A stretch of 64,000 nucleotides of DNA from Flavobacterium sp. (GTDB lineage: Bacteria; Bacteroidota; Bacteroidia; Flavobacteriales; Flavobacteriaceae), in contig NZ_JAIXSL010000008.1 in NCBI RefSeq assembly GCF_027484705.1, positions 1 through 64,000 of the forward strand, given 5' to 3'. Below, one piece after another: positions 35,864 through 43,384 of the stretch. Below the pieces are notes generated by a model, which had not been told where the DNA came from, made no database searches, and saw only the letters and a program-made list of their open reading frames with translations. Each line of letters begins with the position of its first letter. The first letter of the stretch is position 1. The position numbers and the translations under genes were made by a program.

Positions 35864-37146
35864 GATTTACTTTTTTGAAGAATGCCTTGTTTTAAGATTT
35901 GACCAAAATCGAACATATCTTCATAAGAACAATACAACGGAACAGGCGCCAATCGGATCACATTCGGTTCGCGCCAATCTGTGATCACGCCGTTATTCAT
36001 CAGATAATCGAATAAACTTCTGCCTTCTCCATGAAGGAAAACCGACAACTGCGAGGCTCTTTCATCTTGATTTTGCGGGGTGATGATCTCGAAAGTGCTG
36101 TTGACTTCCTTGTCAATTTCATGCAAAATAAATTCAAGGTAAGCCGTGATGTGGTTTCTTTTTTGGATCAAAGCGTCCATGCCGACTTCATCAAACATCT
36201 CGACCGAAGCCAAATAAGGCGCTAAAGAAAGTATCGGCAAGTTGCTGATTTGCCAGCCATCGGCACCATGAACGGGTTCAAACTCAGGTTCCATCTTGAA
36301 ACGGCGTTCTTTGTTATGCCCCCACCAACCGGCGAATCGCGGCAAGTCATTATCGTTGTGGTGCTTTTCGTGGATGAAACAACCAGAAGCATTTCCGGGT
36401 CCGGAATTCATATATTTATAACTGCACCAACACGCAAAATCGACGTTCCAGTCGTGCAGTTCGAGTTTGATGTTTCCTGCGGCGTGCGCCAAATCCCAAC
36501 CGACTTTGGCTCCGGCTTTGTGACCGGCTTCTGTAATGGTTTTGATATCGAATACTTGACCGGTATAATAGTTCACGCCACCAATCAACACTAAAGCAAG
36601 TTCGTCACCAACTTCGGCAATTTTAGCCAAAACATCTTCTAGTCGAATGTTGTGTTCGCCGTCGCGACGTTTGATTTCTACGATCGCCTCTTCGGTTTTA
36701 TAGCCGTGAAAATGTACCTGACTTTGAAACATATACTGGTCTGAAGGAAACGCTTTTTCCTCGCAAATGATTTTGTAACGGGTTTTGGTTGGGCGGTAAA
36801 AAGAAACCATCAGCAGATGCAGATTGACTGTCAGGGTATTCATCACGGTCACTTCAGTAGGTTTGGCTCCTACAATTTTACTCAGCGGATTGGCGAAACG
36901 TTCGTGATAATCCCACCAGGGTTTCTCGGCATAAAAATGACCTTCGACGGCGAGATTCGCCCAATCGTTCATGACTTCATCGACGTATTTTTTGGTGCGC
37001 TTAGGTTGCAACCCAAGAGAATTTCCGGTAAAATAAACCACATTCTTTCCGTTGTGTTGCGGGAAAATGAATTCGTTTTTATACTGGCGAAGTGGATCTT
37101 GTTGGTCGAGTTCCTGTGCAAAAGCTTTCGTATTCTGAAAAGTCAT
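35860..37146 (-). CDS. kynU: Kynureninase
   Basis: This 428-residue PLP enzyme cleaves kynurenine or 3-hydroxykynurenine to anthranilate or 3-hydroxyanthranilate plus alanine. Family motifs are YFTGNSLGLQPKRTKKYVDE, VMNTLTVNLHLLM, VGWDLAHAAGNIKLELHDW and CWCSYKYMNSGPGNASG (the lysine in YKYMN is the expected PLP attachment). I set the start at 37146 (MTFQNTKAFAQELDQQDPL). With kmo 5 kb away it supplies the tryptophan-to-quinolinate branch. Tryptophan dioxygenase is not in this window. Confidence 0.93.
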   Translation of the reverse strand: MTFQNTKAFAQELDQQDPLRQYKNEFIFPQHNGKNVVYFTGNSLGLQPKRTKKYVDEVMNDWANLAVEGHFYAEKPWWDYHERFANPLSKIVGAKPTEVTVMNTLTVNLHLLMVSFYRPTKTRYKIICEEKAFPSDQYMFQSQVHFHGYKTEEAIVEIKRRDGEHNIRLEDVLAKIAEVGDELALVLIGGVNYYTGQVFDIKTITEAGHKAGAKVGWDLAHAAGNIKLELHDWNVDFACWCSYKYMNSGPGNASGCFIHEKHHNDNDLPRFAGWWGHNKERRFKMEPEFEPVHGADGWQISNLPILSLAPYLASVEMFDEVGMDALIQKRNHITAYLEFILHEIDKEVNSTFEIITPQNQDERASQLSVFLHGEGRSLFDYLMNNGVITDWREPNVIRLAPVPLYCSYEDMFDFGQILKQGILQKSKS

Positions 37147-37212
37147 GTTTTTTGTTTTTATGGTTCGTAAAAGTAACAAAAAAGCGGTTATGAAAAACCA
37201 AGGTTTGAGTTA

Positions 37213-37287
37213 CGGCACGCGGATAACACGGATTTAACGGATTCACACTGATTTTAAGTTGATGGAAATCTGCGAAAATCTGCGGCA
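37213..37287 (+). repeat. Periodic CGGATTT-type repeat, copy 1
   Basis: GGAT/GATT units recur every 9-12 bp (CACGCGGATAACACGGATTT, AACGGATTCACACTGATTTT, then ATCTGCGAAAATCTGCGG). A related tract lies at 62252-62302 between the two metH genes. It occupies the gap between kynU and the SIMPL gene. Confidence 0.55.
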
Positions 37288-37336
37288 TCAGTATCATCGG
37301 CGTGCCATTATTTCCAGTAAAAAATAAGAAGTGACG

Positions 37337-37371
37337 TTTGTTATTTCATGTCGAAAAATTCTTTATTTTTA
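37337..37371 (+). promoter_or_regulatory. Possible promoter of the SIMPL-domain gene
   Basis: TTTG (37337-37340) and TATTTTTA (37364-37371) are spaced by 23 nt, the upper end of the accepted range, 20 nt before the ATG. Confidence 0.4.
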
Positions 37372-37390
37372 AACCACTAAAACTTCATCT

Positions 37391-38122
37391 ATGAAAACCA
37401 GTGCGAATACCATTATCATTGCGCTTGCCGTGGTCATTGCGGCTTATTTATTCTCGAATGCTTTTCAGAACCGCAACCAAAGTGCCGACACCATCAGTGT
37501 AACCGGTTTGGGCAAGAAAGATTTCGTTTCCGATTTGATTGTCTGGAGCGGATCGTTTTCTAAAAAAAGTATGATTCTGAAAGACGCTTATGCATCGCTT
37601 GACAGCGACCGTGAGAAAATCAAAAGTTATTTGCTTTCAAAAGGCATTAAAGCCAATGAGATTGTTTTTTCGGCGGTGAATTTCAACAAAGATTTTGATT
37701 ACATCTATAATGAAAATGGTTCGACCAAGCAACAAATTTTTACGGGTTTCAATCTTACACAAACAGTGACCGTACAATCGAAAGATGTCAATATGATTGA
37801 GGAAATTTCGAGACAATCGAGCGAACTCATCAATTCCGGTGTCGAGTTTTACTCAAATCCGCCCGAATATTATTATACCAAACTCGCGGAACTTAAAATC
37901 AAGATGATTGCTGAAGCGACTAAAGACGCACGCGTTAGAGCCAAAAGCATCGCTGAAAACGCCGGTGCGAGTTTAGGAAATCTGAAGAAATCGGACATGG
38001 GCGTCTTCCAAATTACGGGACAAAATTCGTCGGAAGATTTTTCTTATGGCGGTTCTTTCAATACGGTTTCGAAGAATAAAACAGCAAATATTACGGTGAA
38101 ATTGGTTTATCAGGTGGATTGA
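37391..38122 (+). CDS. SIMPL (DUF541) domain protein, membrane-anchored or exported
   Basis: This 243-residue protein has an N-terminal hydrophobic segment (NTIIIALAVVIAAYLFSNAF) and a SIMPL/DUF541 domain: ISVTGLGKKDFVSDLIVWSG, SYLLSKGIKANEIVF, TKDARVRAKSIAENAG. The family (relatives include BP26-like proteins and SIMPL) is periplasmic or envelope-associated and tends to oligomerise. Its function is not established. It is a single-gene unit. Confidence 0.87.
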   Translation: MKTSANTIIIALAVVIAAYLFSNAFQNRNQSADTISVTGLGKKDFVSDLIVWSGSFSKKSMILKDAYASLDSDREKIKSYLLSKGIKANEIVFSAVNFNKDFDYIYNENGSTKQQIFTGFNLTQTVTVQSKDVNMIEEISRQSSELINSGVEFYSNPPEYYYTKLAELKIKMIAEATKDARVRAKSIAENAGASLGNLKKSDMGVFQITGQNSSEDFSYGGSFNTVSKNKTANITVKLVYQVD

Positions 38123-38140
38123 TAGATTATCAGACTGTAA

Positions 38141-38158
38141 GATTTTAAGACTGTAAGA
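38141..38158 (+). repeat. Short dispersed repeat, copy 2
   Basis: GATTTTAAGACTGTAAGA is identical to 33860-33877, here 18 bp past the SIMPL stop codon. Confidence 0.7.
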
Positions 38159-38183
38159 AGATTTGTATCAGGACGGAAATCGC

Positions 38184-38282
38184 GTGAAGGATTACCTCAC
38201 TAAAGTTTTATTTTTATTGGTATTCGGTGAATGCTGCGCATTTGTAACGGCATCCTTTTGCGCCGGCGTTCGGCATTTGATA
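38184..38282 (+). repeat. Intergenic hairpin repeat, copy D1 (second subtype with inserted block)
   Basis: It starts CGTGAAGGATTACCTCAC like copy C and carries a block of about 55 bp (to GGTGAATGCTGCGCATTTGTA). It then resumes with the core ACGGCATCCTTTTGCGCC / GGCGTTCGGC but is cut before the AAAAGAT tail. The same block is present in copy F. A GAAGCCCGGTGGGCTTC hairpin follows at 38293-38309. Confidence 0.6.
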
Positions 38283-38361
38283 TTAAGAGGAGGAAGCCCG
38301 GTGGGCTTCAGGTATTTTTAAAATGCTCTTCCGGAACAAGGTTTTCTTTTTTTACAGAAAA

Positions 38362-38502
38362 ACCCTAGCCCTGATAGCAGCGGCAGCCCGGAGCAGGGCC
38401 GAACGTTAAGAAACAGTCCGGTGGACTGTTTTAGTGAGGAGCCAGATGCAGCGATGGCCGGTGTGCGAGGACTATAGCGGATAGCAGGTTCCCGGCTCCT
38501 AA
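38362..38502 (+). repeat. Intergenic hairpin repeat, copy D2 (long variant)
   Basis: It starts CCCTAGCCCTGATAGCAGCGG and ends ACTATAGCGGATAGCAGGTTCCCGGCTCCTAA, the family's ends. The middle is different, with hairpins CAGCCCGGAGCAGGGCCG and ACAGTCCGGTGGACTGT. Together D1 and D2 fill the 440-bp gap between the SIMPL gene and queA, and I see no gene there. Confidence 0.6.
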
Positions 38503-38512
38503 AATAAAAAAC

Positions 38513-38542
38513 AAAAAATCCCATCAATTGACGGGATTTTTT
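38513..38542. terminator. Intrinsic terminator after queA
   Basis: AAAAATCCCATCA - at - TGACGGGATTTTT is a 13-bp stem with one mismatch plus T-runs. It ends the long minus-strand aromatic/queA run. Confidence 0.88.
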
Positions 38543-38559
38543 TATTGAAATATTTTGAA

Positions 38560-39609
38560 TTACAGAATCAGCATCGCGTCACCGTAAGAGTAAAAACGGT
38601 ACCCTTCTTTGATCGCTTCTTCGTAGGCTTTTTTCATCAAATCGTGACCGCAGAACGCAGAAACCATCATCAGCAACGTTGATTTTGGCGTGTGGAAATT
38701 CGTAATCATGCAGTTCGGAACGCTGAATTCGTAAGGCGGAAAAATGAATTTGTTCGTCCAGCCTTCGAACGGGTTGAGCGTTTTTGCCGACGAAACAGAG
38801 CTTTCGATGGCGCGCATCGAAGTCGTTCCTACAGCGCACACTTTTTTCTTTTTCGTTTTGGCTTCGTTGACAATATCGCAGGCTTCTTGCGTGATGATGA
38901 GTTCTTCAGAATCCATTTTGTGTTTGGAAAGATCTTCAACTTCAACCGGGTTAAATGTTCCTAAACCAACGTGAAGCGTGACTTCAGCGAAATTTACGCC
39001 TTTGATTTCAAGTCTTTTGAGCAAATGTTTTGAGAAGTGCAAACCTGCCGTCGGGGCGGCCACAGCGCCTTCGTTTTTGGCATAAATGGTTTGGTAACGA
39101 TCGGCATCTTCAGGCGTTACTTCGCGGTTGATGTATTTTGGAATCGGCGTTTCACCAAGTTCTGTAAGCTTGTTTCTGAATTCATCGTAAGAACCGTCGT
39201 AAAGGAAACGCAAGGTTCTTCCGCGTGAAGTCGTATTGTCGATGACTTCCGCTACCAACGAATCATCGTCACCGAAATAGAGTTTGTTTCCAATTCTGAT
39301 TTTACGCGCCGGATCGACCAAAACATCCCAAAGACGTTGCTCTGAGTTGAGTTCGCGAAGCAAAAACACTTCGATTCTCGCACCGGTTTTTTCTTTATTG
39401 CCGTATAAACGCGCCGGAAAAACCTTGGTATTGTTCAAAACCAAAACATCGCCGTCACCGAAATAATCGATCAGGTCTTTAAACATTTTGTGTTCGATGG
39501 TTTTTTTCTCCCGGTTGATGACCATTAATCTGGATTCATCTCTGTTTTCGGTTGGGAATTCGGCAAGAAGTTCTTTGGGTAAATTGAATTGAAAATGCGA
39601 TAATTTCAT
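38560..39609 (-). CDS. queA: tRNA preQ1(34) S-adenosylmethionine ribosyltransferase-isomerase QueA
   Basis: This 349-residue enzyme transfers the ribosyl part of SAM to preQ1 in tRNA, giving epoxyqueuosine. Recognisable motifs are [24 protein letters not shown] start, [46 protein letters not shown] and [11 protein letters not shown]. Length is normal. It is the last gene of the minus-strand run that begins at pheA, about 95 bp downstream of aroA, and queE of the same pathway is at 8705-9337. Confidence 0.95.
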   Translation of the reverse strand: MKLSHFQFNLPKELLAEFPTENRDESRLMVINREKKTIEHKMFKDLIDYFGDGDVLVLNNTKVFPARLYGNKEKTGARIEVFLLRELNSEQRLWDVLVDPARKIRIGNKLYFGDDDSLVAEVIDNTTSRGRTLRFLYDGSYDEFRNKLTELGETPIPKYINREVTPEDADRYQTIYAKNEGAVAAPTAGLHFSKHLLKRLEIKGVNFAEVTLHVGLGTFNPVEVEDLSKHKMDSEELIITQEACDIVNEAKTKKKKVCAVGTTSMRAIESSVSSAKTLNPFEGWTNKFIFPPYEFSVPNCMITNFHTPKSTLLMMVSAFCGHDLMKKAYEEAIKEGYRFYSYGDAMLIL

Positions 39610-39705
39610 GTAGCGATTTTATTTAGGTGGCAAATATACGATTGTGGGATAGGCGATGTCAAGTGTTTTGGGGTTTATTTTTCTAAAAGCTTCTGAGGTA
39701 CTGCG

Positions 39706-40998
39706 TTAGTCAGGCTTTAAGTTTTCTTCGATTTCAAATCCGATACTTTTGAGATCGTTCCAAAAGTTGGGATACGATTTGGAAACGACTTCGGCATCTT
39801 CAATCGTAATCGATGTTCTCAAAGCTAAAGGTGCAAAAGCCATCGCCATTCTGTGATCGTTATAAGTCGCGATTTTGACGTTGGAATTTATAGTTTCAGA
39901 AGCTTCCAAGGTTAAGGAATCGTAGGTAATCATGACTTTAGCGCCCAGTTTTTGAAGTTCATTTTGCAAGGCCGTCAAGCGATCGGTTTCTTTAATTTTT
40001 AAAGTATGTAAACCTGCAAGATGGCAAGCGAGTCCGAGTCCGAAGCAAGTGACGGCGATGGTTTGCGCGATGTCGGGCGTGTCATTTAATTGATAATTGA
40101 TAATTGCTTCGCCTATTCGCTGCCGCTCGGGTGATAATTGCTTCGCCTGTTCGCTGCCGCTCGGGTGATAATTAACTTTTCGTAAGGTGATGTTGTTGTT
40201 TTCAAAAGTCGTTTCGACGCCGAAGCTTTTGTAGATTTCCGTTAAGGCCGAATCGCCTTGCAAACTATCCGATTTAAAACGCGATAAAGTAATGGCCGTT
40301 CCAACTTCAGACAAAGCAACGATTGAATAATAATAAGACGCCGAAGACCAATCAGATTCTATGGTAAAGGTTGCCGGTTGTTGGATGTTGGCTTTCGGAA
40401 AAACCGTAATTTGATTTGCTATGAATTCCGTTTTGACACCTGCTTGATGCAACAAATCCAAAGTCATTTTAATATAAGGTACTGAAGTGATTTCTCCTTC
40501 TAATGTAAGTTGCAAACCGTTTTCGAGTTTTGGCGCAATCAACAACAACGCAGAAATGTATTGGCTGCTGACATTGGCGGCTAAAGTCACTTGATTTTTC
40601 TGAAGTTTTTTTCCTTTGATTTTAAGCGGTGGAAATCCTTCATTTTCTTCGTAACTGATTTCGGCGCCAAGTTCACGCAAAGCATCGACCAAAACCTGAA
40701 TCGGGCGTTGTTTCATTCTTGAAGAACCTGTAAGCGTCACTTCACGTTCTTCCTGAATCGCTAAATAAGCTGTGAGAAATCGCATTGCTGTCCCGGCGTG
40801 ATGAATATCAAGCAAAGCTTCTGTTGCCGAAAGCGCTCTAATCATCACGTCAGAATCATCCGAAGTCGAAATGTTTTCAAGCGAAATTTCAGGATATAAA
40901 GCCCGCAGCAGCAGCAAGCGATTGGTTTCGGATTTGCTTCCGGAAATTTTTATAGCAGAATTATAAATGGCAGCTATTTGAGGTAAATGAATATCCAT
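39706..40998 (-). CDS. aroA: 3-phosphoshikimate 1-carboxyvinyltransferase (EPSP synthase), with an internal duplicated insertion
   Basis: This 430-residue enzyme makes 5-enolpyruvylshikimate-3-phosphate, the step before chorismate. Motifs include KISGSKSETNRLLLLRAL (PEP/shikimate-site lysine), DIHHAGTAMRFLTAYLA and YNDHRMAMAFAPLAL. Between the strand TLRKVNYH and the conserved NDTPDIAQTIAVT it has an extra segment of about 25-30 residues (SGSEQAKQLSPERQRIGEAI), encoded by two direct copies of a 34-bp unit. The insertion keeps the frame and lies in what is usually a short surface loop, so activity is probably kept. The gene follows the MazG-like gene at 64 bp. Confidence 0.92.
   Translation of the reverse strand: MDIHLPQIAAIYNSAIKISGSKSETNRLLLLRALYPEISLENISTSDDSDVMIRALSATEALLDIHHAGTAMRFLTAYLAIQEEREVTLTGSSRMKQRPIQVLVDALRELGAEISYEENEGFPPLKIKGKKLQKNQVTLAANVSSQYISALLLIAPKLENGLQLTLEGEITSVPYIKMTLDLLHQAGVKTEFIANQITVFPKANIQQPATFTIESDWSSASYYYSIVALSEVGTAITLSRFKSDSLQGDSALTEIYKSFGVETTFENNNITLRKVNYHPSGSEQAKQLSPERQRIGEAIINYQLNDTPDIAQTIAVTCFGLGLACHLAGLHTLKIKETDRLTALQNELQKLGAKVMITYDSLTLEASETINSNVKIATYNDHRMAMAFAPLALRTSITIEDAEVVSKSYPNFWNDLKSIGFEIEENLKPD
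40098..40165 (-). repeat. 34-bp direct duplication inside aroA
   Basis: On the plus strand TGATAATTGCTTCGCCTATT plus CGCTGCCGCTCGGG occupies 40098-40131. It is repeated at 40132-40165 with one change (CCTATTC to CCTGTTC). Partial TGATAATT units flank it on both sides. Because 34 is not a multiple of three, the two copies are translated in different frames (YHPSGSEQAKQL and SPERQRIGEAII). Confidence 0.95.
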
Positions 40999-41062
40999 AG
41001 TTCCAAATTTACAATATCTCCGTCATTCAAAATTTAGCATTCAAAATTTAAAACAATGAATT

Positions 41063-41389
41063 TTATTTGAGTTTTTCGTTGTTGTGGTGGCGGTCGTGAT
41101 CGCGGTTGGTTTTGAGATCCATTTTTTTATCGAAAGCCGCCTGCAGATCGATTCCGGTTTGGTTCGCGAGACACAGCACTACGAAAACAACGTCTGCGAG
41201 TTCTTCACCCAAATCTTTATTTTTATCGGATTCCTTTTCGGATTGTTCGCCATAACGCCGCGCAATGATTCGGGCCACTTCGCCAACTTCTTCAGTGAGT
41301 TGTGCCATGTTGGTGAGTTCGTTGAAATAGCGGACGCCGTGGTTTTTGATCCATGTATCTACTTCGAGTTGGGCATTTTTGAGATCCAT
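41063..41389 (-). CDS. MazG-like nucleotide pyrophosphohydrolase
   Basis: This 108-residue all-alpha NTP pyrophosphohydrolase has the metal-binding motif EEVGEVARIIARRYGEQ with downstream DLGEELADVVFVVLCLAN (the ExxE...ExxD pattern). It is likely a house-cleaning enzyme for non-canonical nucleotides. The size matches single-domain MazG-like proteins. Its ATG lies 2 bp from the stop of the DUF3857 gene, so translation is probably coupled. Confidence 0.88.
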   Translation of the reverse strand: MDLKNAQLEVDTWIKNHGVRYFNELTNMAQLTEEVGEVARIIARRYGEQSEKESDKNKDLGEELADVVFVVLCLANQTGIDLQAAFDKKMDLKTNRDHDRHHNNEKLK

Positions 41390-41391
41390 GA

Positions 41392-43383
41392 TTATATTTT
41401 TTTTAGTATGATTTTTTCACTTTGTTTTTCGATGACCTTCAAATAAAACGCTTTCAGTGCTTCATAAAAATCAGCCGCTAGTAAAGTGCCATTGTTTTCT
41501 AGGGTCGCCACGAGTTGAATTTTGTTATCCTGACTCATGACCTTATAAGAGAAAACCTCAATATTTTCAGGCGTAGCCAACGTAATGGATTTGGGCAAGG
41601 ATTCAATAGCATAACCCTCAGGAATATCAAAGCTTATATTGTATTTGTAATGTTTCGGATAACCAAAATATACAGGCAATATGCGGTTCTCCTGCTGAAA
41701 TGGGTTCTTGGTCATGGTAAAAAACAATAAAGGGTCAAATTCCATCCGGCCTGCTGACACTTCCACCAAATTCTCTGAAGCTAAAGTAAAGGTTTCGACG
41801 ATAGGTTTCGATAAATCGGTCAGTTTATTTTCGACGGTATAGCCTTCAATACGGCTGTCTTTCAAATCCTGTTCGAGTTTCTCAAGATAGCTTTCCTGGT
41901 TTACGTTGCCATACTTCTGGCGAAATTGCAAGGCGAGGTAATCGGATGTTTGCACTCGCATTTTGGCCGTGATTTTCCCTGAAGCATCGATGGAGGCCAT
42001 GATGTTATTGGTTTCCTTGGACGGCACTGACGGAATCAGGTTGATCTCATCCGAACTCCCATCACTGCGCACGAGACGACCCATCCAATTGAGTGCTGAG
42101 AATCGCAAAATGTTGGGTGCCGTAAATTTGTTGGAGGCATCGAGCAACACCCTTTTTCCTTGGATATCCACAGCGGCAATCACATAATTGAACACCGTGC
42201 GGTTCGGAAAAACAGGAATGCCATGGTCGACAGTGCTCACCAAAACCGGATTGGCATTGAGCCCGGAATAGTTGAGCATCGAGATCAGAATGAAATTGAT
42301 ATCCGCAATGTTGCCACTTCCCTCTTGGTAAGCTTTTTTAACGCCTTTGTCCGTTCCATAGCCATAAGTGCCGTTCCAATTCATCTTTTGCTGCACAAAC
42401 TTAAAAACGGCATTGATTTTATCCGTTTCTGAAGCATCGTCTTGGACAATCATTTTGAGATCTGTTTCGAAATAGCCTTTGAGGTTGAGCTCTTTTCCGA
42501 AATCATCAAACTTATAAATCGAGCGTGTGACGTCTAACCAAGATTTCGCAAATATTTTTTCAGGCACTTCGGGGAATCGTGTTTTCTCGAGTTCGTGCAC
42601 CACGGCTGATTTGTAATTGTCTATATTGTCAACATAATCCTCATCTCTAAGTGCCGGGACATTTTCCGCGGTATACAGCGTATTGATCTGCTGGAAACTC
42701 AAATTGACCGTTTGGTTGTATTCGTTAGTGAAATTCTGATAACCTTTGTCAATCTTGCTCTCAGATTTTACTTTGAAAAAGCCTTTCAACACGGAATTAT
42801 AAGAAAAATATTCCGGTACTTCTGTGCTATAAACCGCTGAATTTACGGGTATATCATATTGGAAATCGAATACAGGAAACTTCACGATATTGTCCGATGA
42901 CAACGTATATTGGAATTCAATGATGGAACCGACTTTGACATTGGGCATCGTGATGGAGGCTTCATTCCAGTATTCGTTGACATTCTTTTTAAAGTTGCCT
43001 TCGCTGTTGAGTTTCGTCTTGACTATGGCGCCATTTTCGAGATTGTAGGTTGTTCCGTTGGAAAATTTGACGGCTTCATCGGGAAGGTTTTCATAAGCCA
43101 CATAATAAGGCACCTTGAAATTAGCCCACGAAAGCCCCTCTTTTTTATAAATCTTAATCCTATAGGTGTACTCATGACGTACCGAAAACCCTCTTTTATC
43201 TTCATAAATAAAGTACGTTCGCGCTTTTTTATACAGTATCGCGGCGGCGGCACTGCTATCAGTTGGATGCGTTTTTTCCTGAATCGCTGCAACGCTAACC
43301 TTCTCTAAATCGATTCTTTGGGCTTGCAGGTAGTTCATCGAAAACAACAACATGAGCACCAATGTTTTCTTTAGATTATTCAC
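41392..43383 (-). CDS. DUF3857 / transglutaminase-like protein lacking catalytic residues (copy 3)
   Basis: This exported protein of about 663 residues has a DUF3857 domain (FSVRHEYTYRIKIYKKEG, VGSIIEFQYTLSS) and a transglutaminase-fold domain. The position of the catalytic Cys is Ile (SGNIADINFILISML), and the catalytic His is replaced (TVFNYVIAAVDI), so enzyme activity is unlikely. A C-terminal beta-domain follows. The open frame extends upstream to 43461, but I place the start at GTG 43383. It comes one base after the stop of the preceding gene and yields a proper signal peptide (NNLKKTLVLMLLFSMNYLQAQ). It resembles its upstream neighbour throughout. Confidence 0.83.
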   Translation of the reverse strand: MNNLKKTLVLMLLFSMNYLQAQRIDLEKVSVAAIQEKTHPTDSSAAAAILYKKARTYFIYEDKRGFSVRHEYTYRIKIYKKEGLSWANFKVPYYVAYENLPDEAVKFSNGTTYNLENGAIVKTKLNSEGNFKKNVNEYWNEASITMPNVKVGSIIEFQYTLSSDNIVKFPVFDFQYDIPVNSAVYSTEVPEYFSYNSVLKGFFKVKSESKIDKGYQNFTNEYNQTVNLSFQQINTLYTAENVPALRDEDYVDNIDNYKSAVVHELEKTRFPEVPEKIFAKSWLDVTRSIYKFDDFGKELNLKGYFETDLKMIVQDDASETDKINAVFKFVQQKMNWNGTYGYGTDKGVKKAYQEGSGNIADINFILISMLNYSGLNANPVLVSTVDHGIPVFPNRTVFNYVIAAVDIQGKRVLLDASNKFTAPNILRFSALNWMGRLVRSDGSSDEINLIPSVPSKETNNIMASIDASGKITAKMRVQTSDYLALQFRQKYGNVNQESYLEKLEQDLKDSRIEGYTVENKLTDLSKPIVETFTLASENLVEVSAGRMEFDPLLFFTMTKNPFQQENRILPVYFGYPKHYKYNISFDIPEGYAIESLPKSITLATPENIEVFSYKVMSQDNKIQLVATLENNGTLLAADFYEALKAFYLKVIEKQSEKIILKKI

Positions 43384-43384
43384 G

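Noticed and set aside
40098..40165. CRISPR-like direct repeats in aroA
   Set aside because: There are only two adjacent copies, no spacers, they are inside a coding frame, and no cas genes are present.
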